Part shown: piece after piece, positions 53,431 through 63,679 of the stretch
Numbering within the stretch: the stretch's first letter is position 1
Layout of the letters: the number at the start of each line of letters is the position of its first letter
Source of the DNA: Siphonodentalium dalli
Lineage: Eukaryota > Mollusca > Scaphopoda > Gadilida > Siphonodentaliidae
Reading direction: 5' to 3'
DNA: 64,000 nucleotides
Assembly: GCA_032622095.1 (NCBI GenBank)
Contig: CP136063.1
Coordinates: 86,965,980 to 87,029,979 of the forward strand
Position numbers and translations under genes: made by a program
Notes under the pieces: model-generated
Seen by the model: the letters and a program-made list of their open reading frames with translations, nothing else
Told to the model about the DNA's origin: nothing
Databases searched by the model: none

Positions 53431-53692
53431 TTAACCCTTTCATGATTGGTGCTTCCTGAATTTTTGTGAAAACCTTGTGCCGATGCATTCTCTTATATAT
53501 GAGAGTCGCCCATATGGCGCCTCGCATATAAAAGAGAATGCATTGGCCTAACAATATTTACCTTGTCCTTGTAAGCCAGTGCATCTCTTATATATGCGAG
53601 GCTCCCTATGGGAGAATCTCATATATAAGAGAATGCACTGGCACATGATCTGTAATGCTGCAACAGAGCAACTCCCATCACGAAAGGTTTAA
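53431..53692 (+). mobile_element. Family A TTAA MITE (A11)
   Basis: TTAA lies at 53431 and 53689, with CCCTTTCATGATTGGTGCT and CTCCCATCACGAAAGG termini. The first hairpin centre is GTCGCCCATATGGCGCCTCG, a paired variant of the family centre. The second hairpin is nearly intact. Confidence 0.88.
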
Positions 53693-53850
53693 ATAATTGA
53701 ATAGGTAAGATTTCACTATTATAAAGTTAGACTTTGCTTATTGAAAGGAATTGGATAAATCTGTTCATTCAGCTCCTTCTTTGCCATCGGAACTGATTTC
53801 CAAACATGATTAGAGTTAATGGAAATAGATATTTCAAGGGGAAGATTCAA

Positions 53851-55055
53851 TTAACTCTTTCATCCCTGAATATACAGATATAGATGTCCCAGAACCCTGG
53901 ATTATCAGCTTTCCTAAGAAAAATTATGTGTCCCTGATATATTGCTGCAACACTACCTTTAGAGTGATGTCGGGTATGGCAACAAAATGTTTTATGATCG
54001 TTAACAGGTGACCTTCAATTTGTGTTATATACCAATTGGGGGCGTCACATCTAAATGATATATCAGGTGTGTGCAGGTGAGAACCGAGAAGGGACATTGA
54101 ATCCCAACATATGCTATAGGGGCATGTATCACCTGTATCTGGGATATCAACTTAGCATATCAATGTTTTCCACAAATACATACATGTATGTGTCATTCTT
54201 TACAAGTGTGGTGTATACACTTGGTTGTGATGCCACCGTGCATGGTTTCAAATGTTTTACCAATCGGTTCATTGAACATAATTGCATTATCAAAGGCACG
54301 AGCAGACCAGTACTAACCAAGTTAGTATGTCAGAAAGACGCTATTTGATCGAAACGGACATATACTCCCACATCTAGCAATTTTAGACCCAGGGATTTAC
54401 TTGTCCGTATGCTGAGGAATTATGAGTAACATTCCAAATAAAACAACTGCCAATGTCCTGATTCGATTCCCAAAATGATTATGAATGTCGATTTCATGTT
54501 TATAATATGCACGTGCACCTAATTATTATTAAAGTAGCGCCGTAGTACGGCACTGTGATTTCCATAACATTGCGTCGAAAATAGGAGACATTAGACGGAT
54601 ACCACAAATAAAACATCGTTACAAAGGTCAGCATTATCTTCTTTATTTCATAAACATAATAATAATTGTATCGGTAAGTTTTTGTGATAATAATAAACCA
54701 AAATCGAAACGTGACTCAAAACACCATCCACACCTGTCGGTAGTATTGCGTCATCGATTTTTATGAAAACCCAAAATAGTAATCGTGACGTCATACAGCT
54801 GCTGTCTATATTTATAGGCCCGGAATGTCTCTTAATCGCGCACATGCTAGGTATTCGTGCGCACAGATAAATTAGATTTGATGCCGAATATCACCCAAAG
54901 GATATACAAGTCGCTAACCAATAAAATAATTTGTATATCTCAGGAAATATTGTATTATTCCCGCCAATTTCGCTCTGCCCGCTAAAGCGGGCTGCCGGGA
55001 TGAATGTAAATTACGTTGTGCCCGCTTTAGCGGGCTGCCGGGTTGAAAGAGTTAA
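53851..55055 (+). mobile_element. TTAA element F, 1.2 kb
   Basis: TTAA lies at 53851 and 55052, with inverted termini CTCTTTCATCCC and GGGTTGAAAGAG. Near the right end two GC-rich hairpins, GCCCGCTAAAGCGGGCTGCC and GCCCGCTTTAGCGGGCTGCC, stand out from AT-rich surroundings. A 97-codon ORF at 54055 has no recognisable transposase motif. Its right TTAA is also the left TTAA of K4. Confidence 0.72.
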
Positions 55056-55509
55056 AGGCCCATTTAATTTTCGAGTCACTGATTATTTCTTTTATAGTGC
55101 CTTGATATACAGTTTTAATAACAATCTATGACATAAAATATTATTAAAATACTATAATTCATCACCATTTGGAACGTCTTTGTCCCAGAAGGGCCCCATA
55201 GAGTAATAGATAATAGCTGAAATCAAAGAAACATTTTCCACATCTCGCTCCCAGAATGCAACAGAATTCAAATTAAGATAAAGAGTTATTCGCCTTCCAT
55301 TGAAAATAATACACTTTGCTGTACAATCCAGATTAAGCATAAGCACAAAAAACTCATCGTTACTCAATAAAAACAACATGTTCACAGTTTATTACACCGG
55401 ATAAGTTGATAATACAATGTTTTGGAGCTTCCTCTTTCAAATGGTATATAATATGGCATATATTTTATACAATGTGATCTGGGTGTTCGAAAATTAAGTG
55501 GGCATTTAA
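55052..55509 (+). mobile_element. Family K TTAA MITE (K4)
   Basis: TTAA lies at 55052 and 55506, with termini AGGCCCATTTAATTTTCGAG and TTCGAAAATTAAGTGGGCAT. The interior closely follows K3, including CTCGCTCCCAGAATGCAACA and GGATAAGTTGATAATACAA. Confidence 0.85.
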
Positions 55510-55521
55510 AACATGATAATT

Positions 55522-56569
55522 TTAACCTTTCTGTACTAAACACTCATTGACGAGCAGCTCCCTTTAACTGAATGAACGCCAGCCTCCCGGTGGATTACGT
55601 CGCTTGGCGGCCATCCCCCCTGGGGAGACATCATGATACCTGTCACATCAAACTTTGTGATGTTCGTTGCTCCATTATCGCTAACACATTGTATGTAATA
55701 TTTAACACAAATAATTTCTAATCTGCGTGCATATATAAAACAATTGGACCGTCTTCACTACAACAAGTACCCAAAACAAGCGATACGCATGGATGATCAG
55801 TTGACTTGCCAGTGATTTCACAACCCAAGAGTATGATATCAAACCACGTAGGCCTATATATATAAATGGGAATTGCATTTGAATTATTTGAATATTATTT
55901 ATTCATTTTATAATTTACAATGTGCAGGTTGTTATTTGAATCGTTAATAGCAATGATTAAAATTCACATATCATGGTTTGGAGCAATACAATTATATAAC
56001 CAACGTATTTATACGATCTCATTTCGGTCACTTGACAAACCCTGATGAAGCCATGAAAAATTTCATATTGATCCGTAAATCGGCACGGTCTTCTCACTTC
56101 ACGCATGGGCCGGGTTGCTGACGCGGCGTTCAGCATGCCCCTTACCGTGAATTATATGATAAAACAATCAGAATGGTTAATATTAAAGAAATAGATAAAA
56201 TCGTGAAGAATGTTTGTATAGTAATTTTCAGACGATATATATTGGTACAGGGAATGTAAACCGAGCATTCGGAAATGGAAAGGACGGAACATAAATCTGG
56301 GCAACGAGATATCTCGTCGCTGGCATGCAACGTCATGACGTCGGGCGACGAGATTGTTTCGTCGCCAGCGTTCAATGAGATAAAAGGAAATGTTCAGAAA
56401 ATAAGTTCAACAGATCAAACTTATTATCTGAACATTTTCCACCAAATTGTAATCCTTCTGCACTTGTATAATCAATTTGTATGTCTGCCGTCTGCTCCCA
56501 TTGACAGACCATTCCAATATATACTTTCATAACTGAGTGGAAGAATCCATTTTGTAAAGAAAGTGTTAA
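55522..56569 (+). mobile_element. Family C MITE split by element N (C14)
   Basis: The left end is TTAACCTTTCTGTACTAAAC with CTCATTGACGAGCAGCTCCC. After the interruption come AGGAAATGTTCAGAAAATAA and the right end TTTTGTAAAGAAAGTG with TTAA at 56566. Confidence 0.82.
55564..56383. mobile_element. TTAA element N nested in C14
   Basis: The left target TTAA is followed by CTGAATGAACGCCAGC. The right side reads GCCAGCGTTCAATGAG then ATAA. The host C family has CCCTTAGGAAATG here, so the junctions CCCTTTAA and ATAAAAGGAAATG fit a duplicated TTAA with one decayed base. The 820 bp carry no recognised ORF. GACGAAACAATCTCGTCGCC-type words (complement) lie near the right end. Confidence 0.72.
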
Positions 56570-56920
56570 TATGAAATAAGGATTACTGAATTTACGAGTG
56601 GTTTGGATTATTTGGATTTCATTATTTCCCCAGCCAGGCCATATCACAGCATCAGTTTTTTTTATGGTGAGAGGAGGGTTAATATAACTAGTGTTGAAAT
56701 GATTTGTTGATTTGTCAATGTTGACGAATTGTTCACTAAAAGTTGACCCAGAGTACCTTGACACAAGCTGACAATAATGTCTAAACTTTTCGCCCGTCTC
56801 CTTGCGAAGTTGCAGCATTTCCCCCATTCTTGCGAGGCAATCATTTCCTCCAGAATATCGTATTTCGATCTTTGTTTGGTCTTTTTCTTACAACCATTAT
56901 CAATTGGAGATTTAGCACTA

Positions 56921-57181
56921 CAGTAATGCCCTAAATAATCGACTCCACCACAGCAGAATTATGGGAAATTTTTCAGGTTTAGTCGGAAATATGGCTTGTT
57001 GCCATTCATCGTAAAGCTCTCACTGAGAGCTTTAGTCGGAAAATATGGCTTGTTGCCATTCATCGGAAAGCTCTCACTGAGAATTTCGATGAATGGCAAT
57101 AAGCCATATTTCCGACTAAATCCTGAAAAATTACCCATAATTCTGCTGTGGTTAAGGAGTCGATTACTTAGGGCATTACTG
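56921..57181. mobile_element. Family H palindromic MITE with duplicated inner arm (H21)
   Basis: 261 bp. The AATATGGCTTGTTGCCATTC to CTCTCACTGAGA block occurs twice, and the left outer arm lacks CTTAA. TA flanks. Confidence 0.88.
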
Positions 57182-58100
57182 TAACAGAATATTCTGTCGG
57201 AGAAATAGAGGCCTCAGATGCTGACGTTTGAAAGAGCAGCACAAAAATTTAGCACATCTGATTGTGAGTGCCGAGAAATCAAACTGGTTATATGCGCAAT
57301 GCACAAGCTCAGCCCGGTAAAAAAACTTTAACCGAGAGAGGAAGGAAACGAAACGCGTTCCAGGAGTTTGGGCAGCGAGTTTTCCGGATGTTGAGACATC
57401 TAATTCTGTATGAATTATATCAGGTGAGTGACCAAGTTAAAAAAATAAAATGACTATACTCTGTGTAGAAAGCACCAACCGCCAATACATGTAATAAACT
57501 AAAACAAGTCTCATATACCGAATATAAAAAATATCAGTCGAACTTATTGGTCTTTCGCGATCAAAATTCACAAAAATGAACTAATTAAGGGCTGTAACTC
57601 TGCCAAAAATAAGCCGACATTGCCAGTTTTCGAACTCGATCAAGACATTGTTGTGCAAGGTCTCATATACAGAATATCAACAAAATCAGTTGATATTTGT
57701 ATAGTTATCATGCTATTACCATCTGTAGACACCCGTCCACCAGTAAACCGACCTCGCCAAACTATAGGTCACATCTATTTGTTTCCAATGGTGGACATTA
57801 TTTTAGCATCTCAACACCTTGTCTGGCCTTTTGTGACAAATGACAAAAACACAACATGTCTGGCTTTCGCTATCGATCCCAATACCAGTACCTTCTGGGT
57901 CCATCCATACCTGATACAGTAAGGGGCTTTCATGCCTGAGCTATGTCAGGGGGTGGACAGTTTAGATGCACCTACACAGAAAACTAATTAATTGTTAAGC
58001 TAGCTAGTACACCACATGAAGGAATATATACTATCTGAAGACCACAGCAAGAATATATATAAAATATACTGATACTCCAGTAATCAACACACATGGCCTA
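57182..58100. other. Unassigned sequence with two uncertain ORFs
   Basis: A plus-strand ORF from 57268 reads toward a donor-like CAGGTGAGTG at 57420, and another runs 57620-57922. Neither shows a recognisable domain, so no gene is called. Confidence 0.3.
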
Positions 58101-58411
58101 CAAGGCTGCAAATAGTGTGTTTGTCATTTGCAGAATGAGATCCCCAGAGGGTGCGTTTAGTGATGCTAGTATTACCAAATTCACCCTCTGGGGACCTCAT
58201 TCTAATTAGGCCTCAACTGCTATGGCAGACCTAGGAAGAGATTGAAATTCCCTAATTGAAGTTGATGTTCACATATCAGTCACCTCGATTATGAATTTTA
58301 TCTTCTGCAAATTAGGGGATATAGAAACTTCCCAGAAAGGAAAAAGTAACTAAAAACAATGTTAGTTTGAGACTAGATACTTCCCAGAAGATGAGGACTA
58401 AGCAGAATGTT
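58101..58411. mobile_element. Family G element, right end missing (G14)
   Basis: Starts CAAGGCTGCAAATAGTGTGT. The first hairpin and core (GCAAATTAGGGGATA) are present; it breaks off after GACTAAGCAGAATG. Confidence 0.78.
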
Positions 58412-58799
58412 TTCGCCAAAATAAAACAACAGTTCTATTGCTTATCATCGTGAGGTGTTGAATACCTGTTGCTGTATTATTAACCTTTATTGTGTGAAGG
58501 CAGGTTGTTGTTATGACGTGAGGCAGTTTAAGACACATTACTTAACTACATGCCATCGTGGTATATCGAATTATATGACAACGCATTTACATATTTCATC
58601 TTACAGACCGCCTAGTCAACAAAATATGATATAACCAGTGCAGAAATTGAGGTTTTTGATGATTATAGTAATCGACTTTATACAATCATCACCAATGATG
58701 TATCCTAAGTACGAAATATGCATGTCCAAAACTGGCGATATTTCGTCGCCTAACTTCGCCATTCAATTGAGTGCTTTTTTTTATAAGATTTCTGTCTCC

Positions 58800-58890
58800 A
58801 TTTGTGGTGATAAAAAAGTTTGGCCAAATGAAATTTTTTGTGGCCACTTTCAAAAAAAAGTGGCCATTGGCCACCAACAGCATTAACACT
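58800..58890 (+). repeat. Dispersed repeat W, copy 3 (weak)
   Basis: GGCCAAATGAAATTTTTTGT, GTGGCCATTGGCCACCAACA and ACACTGGTCC recall the copies at 4448 and 43990. Confidence 0.35.
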
Positions 58891-59059
58891 GGTCCTTATC
58901 CAATATCCTCTAGTTCCATTCTAGTTTCAGTTGTTAGTAAACACAGAATGCAAACATTATTCTTGTCAAAAGGAAATTCAAACTCTGCTCTGGAAAAGAC
59001 TGAACTAGAATGGAAAAGTGGGGAAAAAAAAAAATTGAACACTAAATAAAACCATTAAA

Positions 59060-59420
59060 TACTCAATTCATTGCCCTCATAGTAGTGAACATCCATACGG
59101 AATTTCATTAATCTCAGTCAACCGGTGGTGGAGATATCTGCTCGGACGGACAAAAAAAACATTTCCAAATAAACAAAGATGTATAACTCTAGAATGGAAA
59201 TGATTGGAAAAAAATGATTGAACATGCACTCCAACTCCATTGAATGCCCTAATAGTAGTGAACATCCACACCAAATTTCTTTCAGATCCGACAACTGGTG
59301 TTGAGATATCTGCCAGGACTAATGGAAGGACAGACGACGGATGGAAAAACAAAGGGATATATGTCGGACAAACGGACGGATGGAATGACAAAAGAGGTCA
59401 ATCCAGTATACTCGAAGAGA
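59060..59420 (+). repeat. Dispersed repeat T, two tandem units
   Basis: GCCCTCATAGTAGTGAACAT at 59071 and GCCCTAATAGTAGTGAACAT at 59246 each lead to CCAAATTTC or GGAATTTC, a CAGATCCG or TCAGTCAACCGG segment, GATATCTGC and GGACGGAC-rich sequence. Confidence 0.7.
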
Positions 59421-59962
59421 ATGGGGGCATAATTAGAATCTTGTGGAACTAACTGAGGCTGGATGTCTTATGAATCACACAAACTTTCTTAATCCTCTAA
59501 TGGTGAACAGGATGCTTCTGTGGACACTGAATGTCTTCACATTAAGGCCTGGAGATTGTGTGCAAATGATATGATTCTCCAACGATGGCCATTTAAAGCC
59601 ATATTATGAACTTGAACGGAAGCGTGATACTGATAAGTCAGTATCCAGGTGCTATTCCAACTGGAAGAATGTAGCATTCTACTACTATCACCGAAAATCT
59701 CAAGCGAATTGATCATACCACTCCATCTGAAATACTCTCAATTGTAAATATTTACTTCTTGATTCTGCTCGATTTGGGACTCAACTATCAGCGATGAACT
59801 AACGAAAACAATTTCGCCATTGGGAGTCACTGAATTTAATTATTATATAAGAATGATGACCAGTTGTCAATTTGGATATAATATTTGTAAAAATAACTAA
59901 TTTGATCAAGATTATGCTCCATTTCGATATTTGATCACACTAACGGAGTGCTTCACATCACT

Positions 59963-60170
59963 TTAACCCTTCCTGAAATTTTGCTAAAACCCTGCGCCAA
60001 TATATTCTCTTATATATGCGAGTCTCCCATAGGGAGCCTCACATATATGAGAATAAATTGGCCTGACAATATTTAGGTGAATTTAGACAGCAGGCTAGCA
60101 TCACTAATTTCACCTTCTGGGGACCTCATTCTTCTGTAAATGTCTGGCACCATATTTTGAGGTCTGCTTC
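59963..60170 (+). mobile_element. Chimera of a family A left end and a family G right end (A12/G15)
   Basis: TTAACCCTTCCTGAAATTTT, a hairpin module and GGCCTGACAATATTTA belong to family A up to about 60074. There the sequence changes to GGTGAATTTAGACAGCAGGC, the second G hairpin, and CATATTTTGAGGTCTGC. Confidence 0.78.
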
Positions 60171-60200
60171 AACATTGCCTGGACTTTGGTGATAGGTTTA

Positions 60201-60398
60201 CAGTAATGCCCCAAATAATCGACTCCTTATCCACAGCAGAATTATGGGTAATTTTTCAGTATTAGTTGGAAATATGGCATGTTGCCATTCATCAGAGAGC
60301 TTTCCGATGAATGACAACAAGCCATATTTCCGATTAAATCCTGAAAAATTACCCATAATTCTGCTGTGGTTAAGGAGTCGATTATTTAGGGCAATATG
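60201..60398. mobile_element. Family H palindromic MITE (H22)
   Basis: The left end is intact (CAGTAATGCCCCAAATAATC). The centre is shortened to CATCAGAGAGCTTTCC and the right end decayed (GGGCAATATG). Confidence 0.87.
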
Positions 60399-61193
60399 TA
60401 ATGTACAGCAACAACCAGCGCACCGCAGGCACGCGTGGTTGTTTATTATACCTTAGGCGCAGGTGAATGACGTCATATATTTTTCTATATCCATCACTGA
60501 TTTTTCAATGATCGCGGGTATGGATTTTGGAGAAATTTTCATGTGACTTCCGGTTAGCAACTGTGTGGAGATTGCCAAAGCGCAGATTCGGAAATGGACC
60601 ATCGCGATAAAAATGTAATTAGCAATACTTCACATCTTACGAAGAATTTCCATGTGATTTTAGTCCTATTAGTTTCATTTAGACAAATTTCATTGGTTAG
60701 CTTAATGAAAACCAGCGAAGACATCATGACACTGTTTCTGATGACATTTACGTCATTTTGGATTTGAGGGCCAGAATCCAGACAAGATGACCAAAATAGA
60801 ACAATCCACGACAAGTCCTGTCATTTCGTCTCTGCCGGGACCACTGGATGATGTTACTTAAATTATTCTTAGCGTTATGTCATCGTTAAAAGGTAAATTT
60901 GAGGCAAAGCATGTGTGGTTGCCTCACTACGTGTCACATATAATTCATATTTAATAGTGACACAACACAGCAATTTGTCTGATCTTTGTGGCATCACAAG
61001 CTCAACCAGTCGCGACCCCAGATCTAATACAATATTTTCTCATTCCATTCATACCAGGTTTGTGTAGATGCACAATTCAAACAACACCCATGGTGTGTTA
61101 GGTCAAAAGTTCGTTGGTTGGGGTTTTTTTTTTTTTCAGCTACTAGACCATCAGACACGAAGTTATCTCATTATTGGAGAGTTTTTAGTTGAT
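60399..61193. other. Unassigned sequence
   Basis: No gene is supported. An 86-codon minus ORF at 60554-60814 has no recognised domain. Confidence 0.3.
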
Positions 61194-61239
61194 GGGGACC
61201 TCATTCTGCAAATGGCAGACACACTATTTCAAGGCTTGC
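61194..61239. mobile_element. Family G right-end fragment (G16)
   Basis: GGGGACCTCATTCTGCAAAT, GGCAGACACACTATTTCAAG and GCTTG: the terminal 46 bases of the family. Confidence 0.75.
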
Positions 61240-62220
61240 TTCTATTTTGGGCTGTAACAATATGCTTTGTTACATATGATACGTATTGGGATACATGGCC
61301 AATGATACATATCACGATACAAAGAAATAGTGCAATCCAAAGATTTTGTACCTAATGCAACAGTACCTACATAGTTTAACCAAGAGATAAAGTTTAAGTG
61401 ATGTAAAACACTCTGGTAGGGTGATCAAATAGAATAATCTTGTTGAAAGTAGTTATTGTTACAAATATTATATCCAAATTGACAATATAAACCATCATTC
61501 TTATATATTTAATTAAATGCAGTGACTGTCGATGGCGAAATTGTTTTCTTTAGTATAATAGTTCAGATGATGTTTTCTGTTTAATGGTACCGTTGATTGA
61601 CTTCAGACATTCGGCGATGTTAATAGAATGTTACATTCCTCCAGTTGGCATAGCTCCTGAATACTAACTTATCAGTTTCACACTCTCGAACAAGTGCATA
61701 ATATGTCTTTAATTTTACACTAAAATACAGTTGTAAAGGAAGCAAAATGAGTTGAAAGCACAGAATAGACACTGTGAGTTTGAGATAACAGATATAAGAT
61801 TTTTTGTGTATCATAATACACATGACACAATACGATTGGCCTATCGTGTGAATTAATGCATATCGCGATGCATTGTATTAATACCAAGGAATCACTTCCA
61901 GCCTAAAGAGATTGATTGGTAGAAATCTTCACATATTGAGAATAGAACTAGCTTATCTCTTATCTTTCTCTTGACATGCGACACTAAATTAAAAGGGCTT
62001 TTTCTTACAATCCCAACAAGAGGTATATTGTAGACACAGTATTCAGTAAACACATTTATACAGCCAAATCAGAAAGGCATAATTTTGTATGACCATATTA
62101 TCAGTACAATAATTCCACATAAGGATTGGAACATCCGTCTCTAAAATATTAAATCCAAGAGAGGATTGTTTATACTCATAAAACGAGTACATGATCAGAC
62201 CACCATTTGCCTTGTATTGA
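61240..62220. other. Unassigned sequence
   Basis: Contains two related stretches with GATACGTATTGGGATACATG and CACAATACGATTGGCC. No gene or known repeat recognised. Confidence 0.3.
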
Positions 62221-62237
62221 TGACTTATTTTGCTGGT

Positions 62238-62421
62238 GCAGGATGAAGCTGATGGCTATTGTTGGAGTATAAAACTGAAAAATTCAGCATGGGCAATGGA
62301 TGAAAGCGGTTGGATAGATGCATTGTATTGCCAGCCCCATGCAAACACATCTACTAGAAGCCAGGATTTTGTGACCTATAACTGGAGTGAAAACACAGGA
62401 GATTTGTTCTTCTATCACTAA
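62238..62421 (+). CDS. Possible 3'-terminal coding exon of an unidentified plus-strand gene
   Basis: TTATTTTGCTGGTGCAG ends at a good acceptor. It is followed by an open reading of about 60 codons ending TAA at 62421: DEADGYCWSIKLKNSAWAMD, then ESGWIDALYCQPHANTST and TYNWSENTGDLFFYH. Tryptophan and aromatic content looks protein-like and N-glycosylation sites (NTS, NWS) suggest an extracellular product. No family was recognised, no upstream exon was found and no canonical AATAAA follows closely. It could be chance. Confidence 0.3.
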
Positions 62422-62501
62422 CTCGCCATAATATACCATAATTATAATAACCACCTCTGTGATATACCCCGCCCTCTCGTCAACTCCTGTGATAACATAT
62501 A

Positions 62502-62718
62502 CAGTAATGCCCTAAATAATTGACTCCTTTTAACCACAGGAGAACTATGGGTAACTTTTCAGGATTTAGTCGGAAATATGGCTTGTTGCCATTCATTGGA
62601 AAGCTCTCACTGAGAGCTTTCCGATGAATGGCAACAAGCCATATTTCCGACTAAATCCTGAAAAGTTACCCATAATTCTCCTGTGGTTAAAAGGAGTCGA
62701 TTATTTAGGGCATTACTG
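62502..62718. mobile_element. Family H palindromic MITE (H23)
   Basis: 217 bp. Both arms share an insertion (CCTTTTAACC / GGTTAAAAGG) and a CACAGGAG / CTCCTGTG substitution. TA on both sides. Confidence 0.93.
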
Positions 62719-63679
62719 TACATGGATCGGCCTGAATTTAATTGTCACTCGCTCCATAATTATAACAAGCTACATAAACTGAGATTTGTGTTTTAGGTGT
62801 TCAATCATACCCCAAACGGAAACATACCAAATTCATGTACTAGTAGACATAAATATTAGATGTGATATAGGGATTGAATGTGTGTTTCTTCACACACTGT
62901 GGACTCTTATGATTTGGTAAGGTAACTCAATAGTATTCATTTTCTAGTTATTTTATTATCAGCATCCGTTTGCCTTCCAATGGGCCCAGAACACAGGAAA
63001 ACCTGTCGCTATGAATGTAGTATACACAAAATTTTGCATACACGCCCCTCTCCCCACACTTGCCGTGAATGGCTCGAATGAAGCTATGCATCATATACAT
63101 GTCACTACATAGCACCCCTCCACTTTCAAAATTTTCTGGATCCTCCCCTGAAATCCCTCCAGAAATTAACAACTTTCTCTGCAATCGTCAACCTTGTCAA
63201 ATTGGCTTACTGATTCAGACTCGTCCATACACAATCACCATATTGCAGACGGACTACTTTTCATTTGAATGTCACGATTGTTGCCGGAGTAGAACGAAGT
63301 ATTTTTAGTCCAGATTACTGGGATTTCCCAATCTATTTCTGGTTTCGCGCCAGTGCCGTAGACTACATGTAAGTATTTCATCTATATGTCAGCTCGCTGT
63401 TTCTATATCCCAATTCGTGTCGAGCTCTCATATATATAGCTTCGCTAACCTCTCTCAGTGTTATCGGTAAGAGATAACGCTGGTAGAATATATCACATGA
63501 AACCCCTATTATATCATTAAATGAAAGTGTCATTGACACTGTAGCTCAACTTGAGGAGGCGTCAGTAATTTTATGCTGAGCAGTCGATAGAATGATAAAG
63601 AAGGAAAGTCAAAATGTTTCAGTAAATGGATTGTATTGTGTAATTAATTTAATTTCAAACATTTCTTCACAAAATGTGG
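62719..63679. other. Unassigned sequence
   Basis: No supported gene. Overlapping ORFs near 62948-63308 occur on both strands without recognisable domains. Confidence 0.3.

Noticed and set aside
54055-54348. 97-codon ORF inside element F
   Set aside because: No transposase motif such as a spaced DDD/E triad; lies in low-complexity AT-rich sequence.
56372-56827. 151-codon minus-strand ORF
   Set aside because: It spans the family C right terminus and flank, so most of it is transposon sequence; no domain recognised.
57268-57453. Plus-strand ORF ending near CAGGTGAGTG
   Set aside because: Donor-like site is present, but there is no acceptor or family resemblance; too weak for a call.
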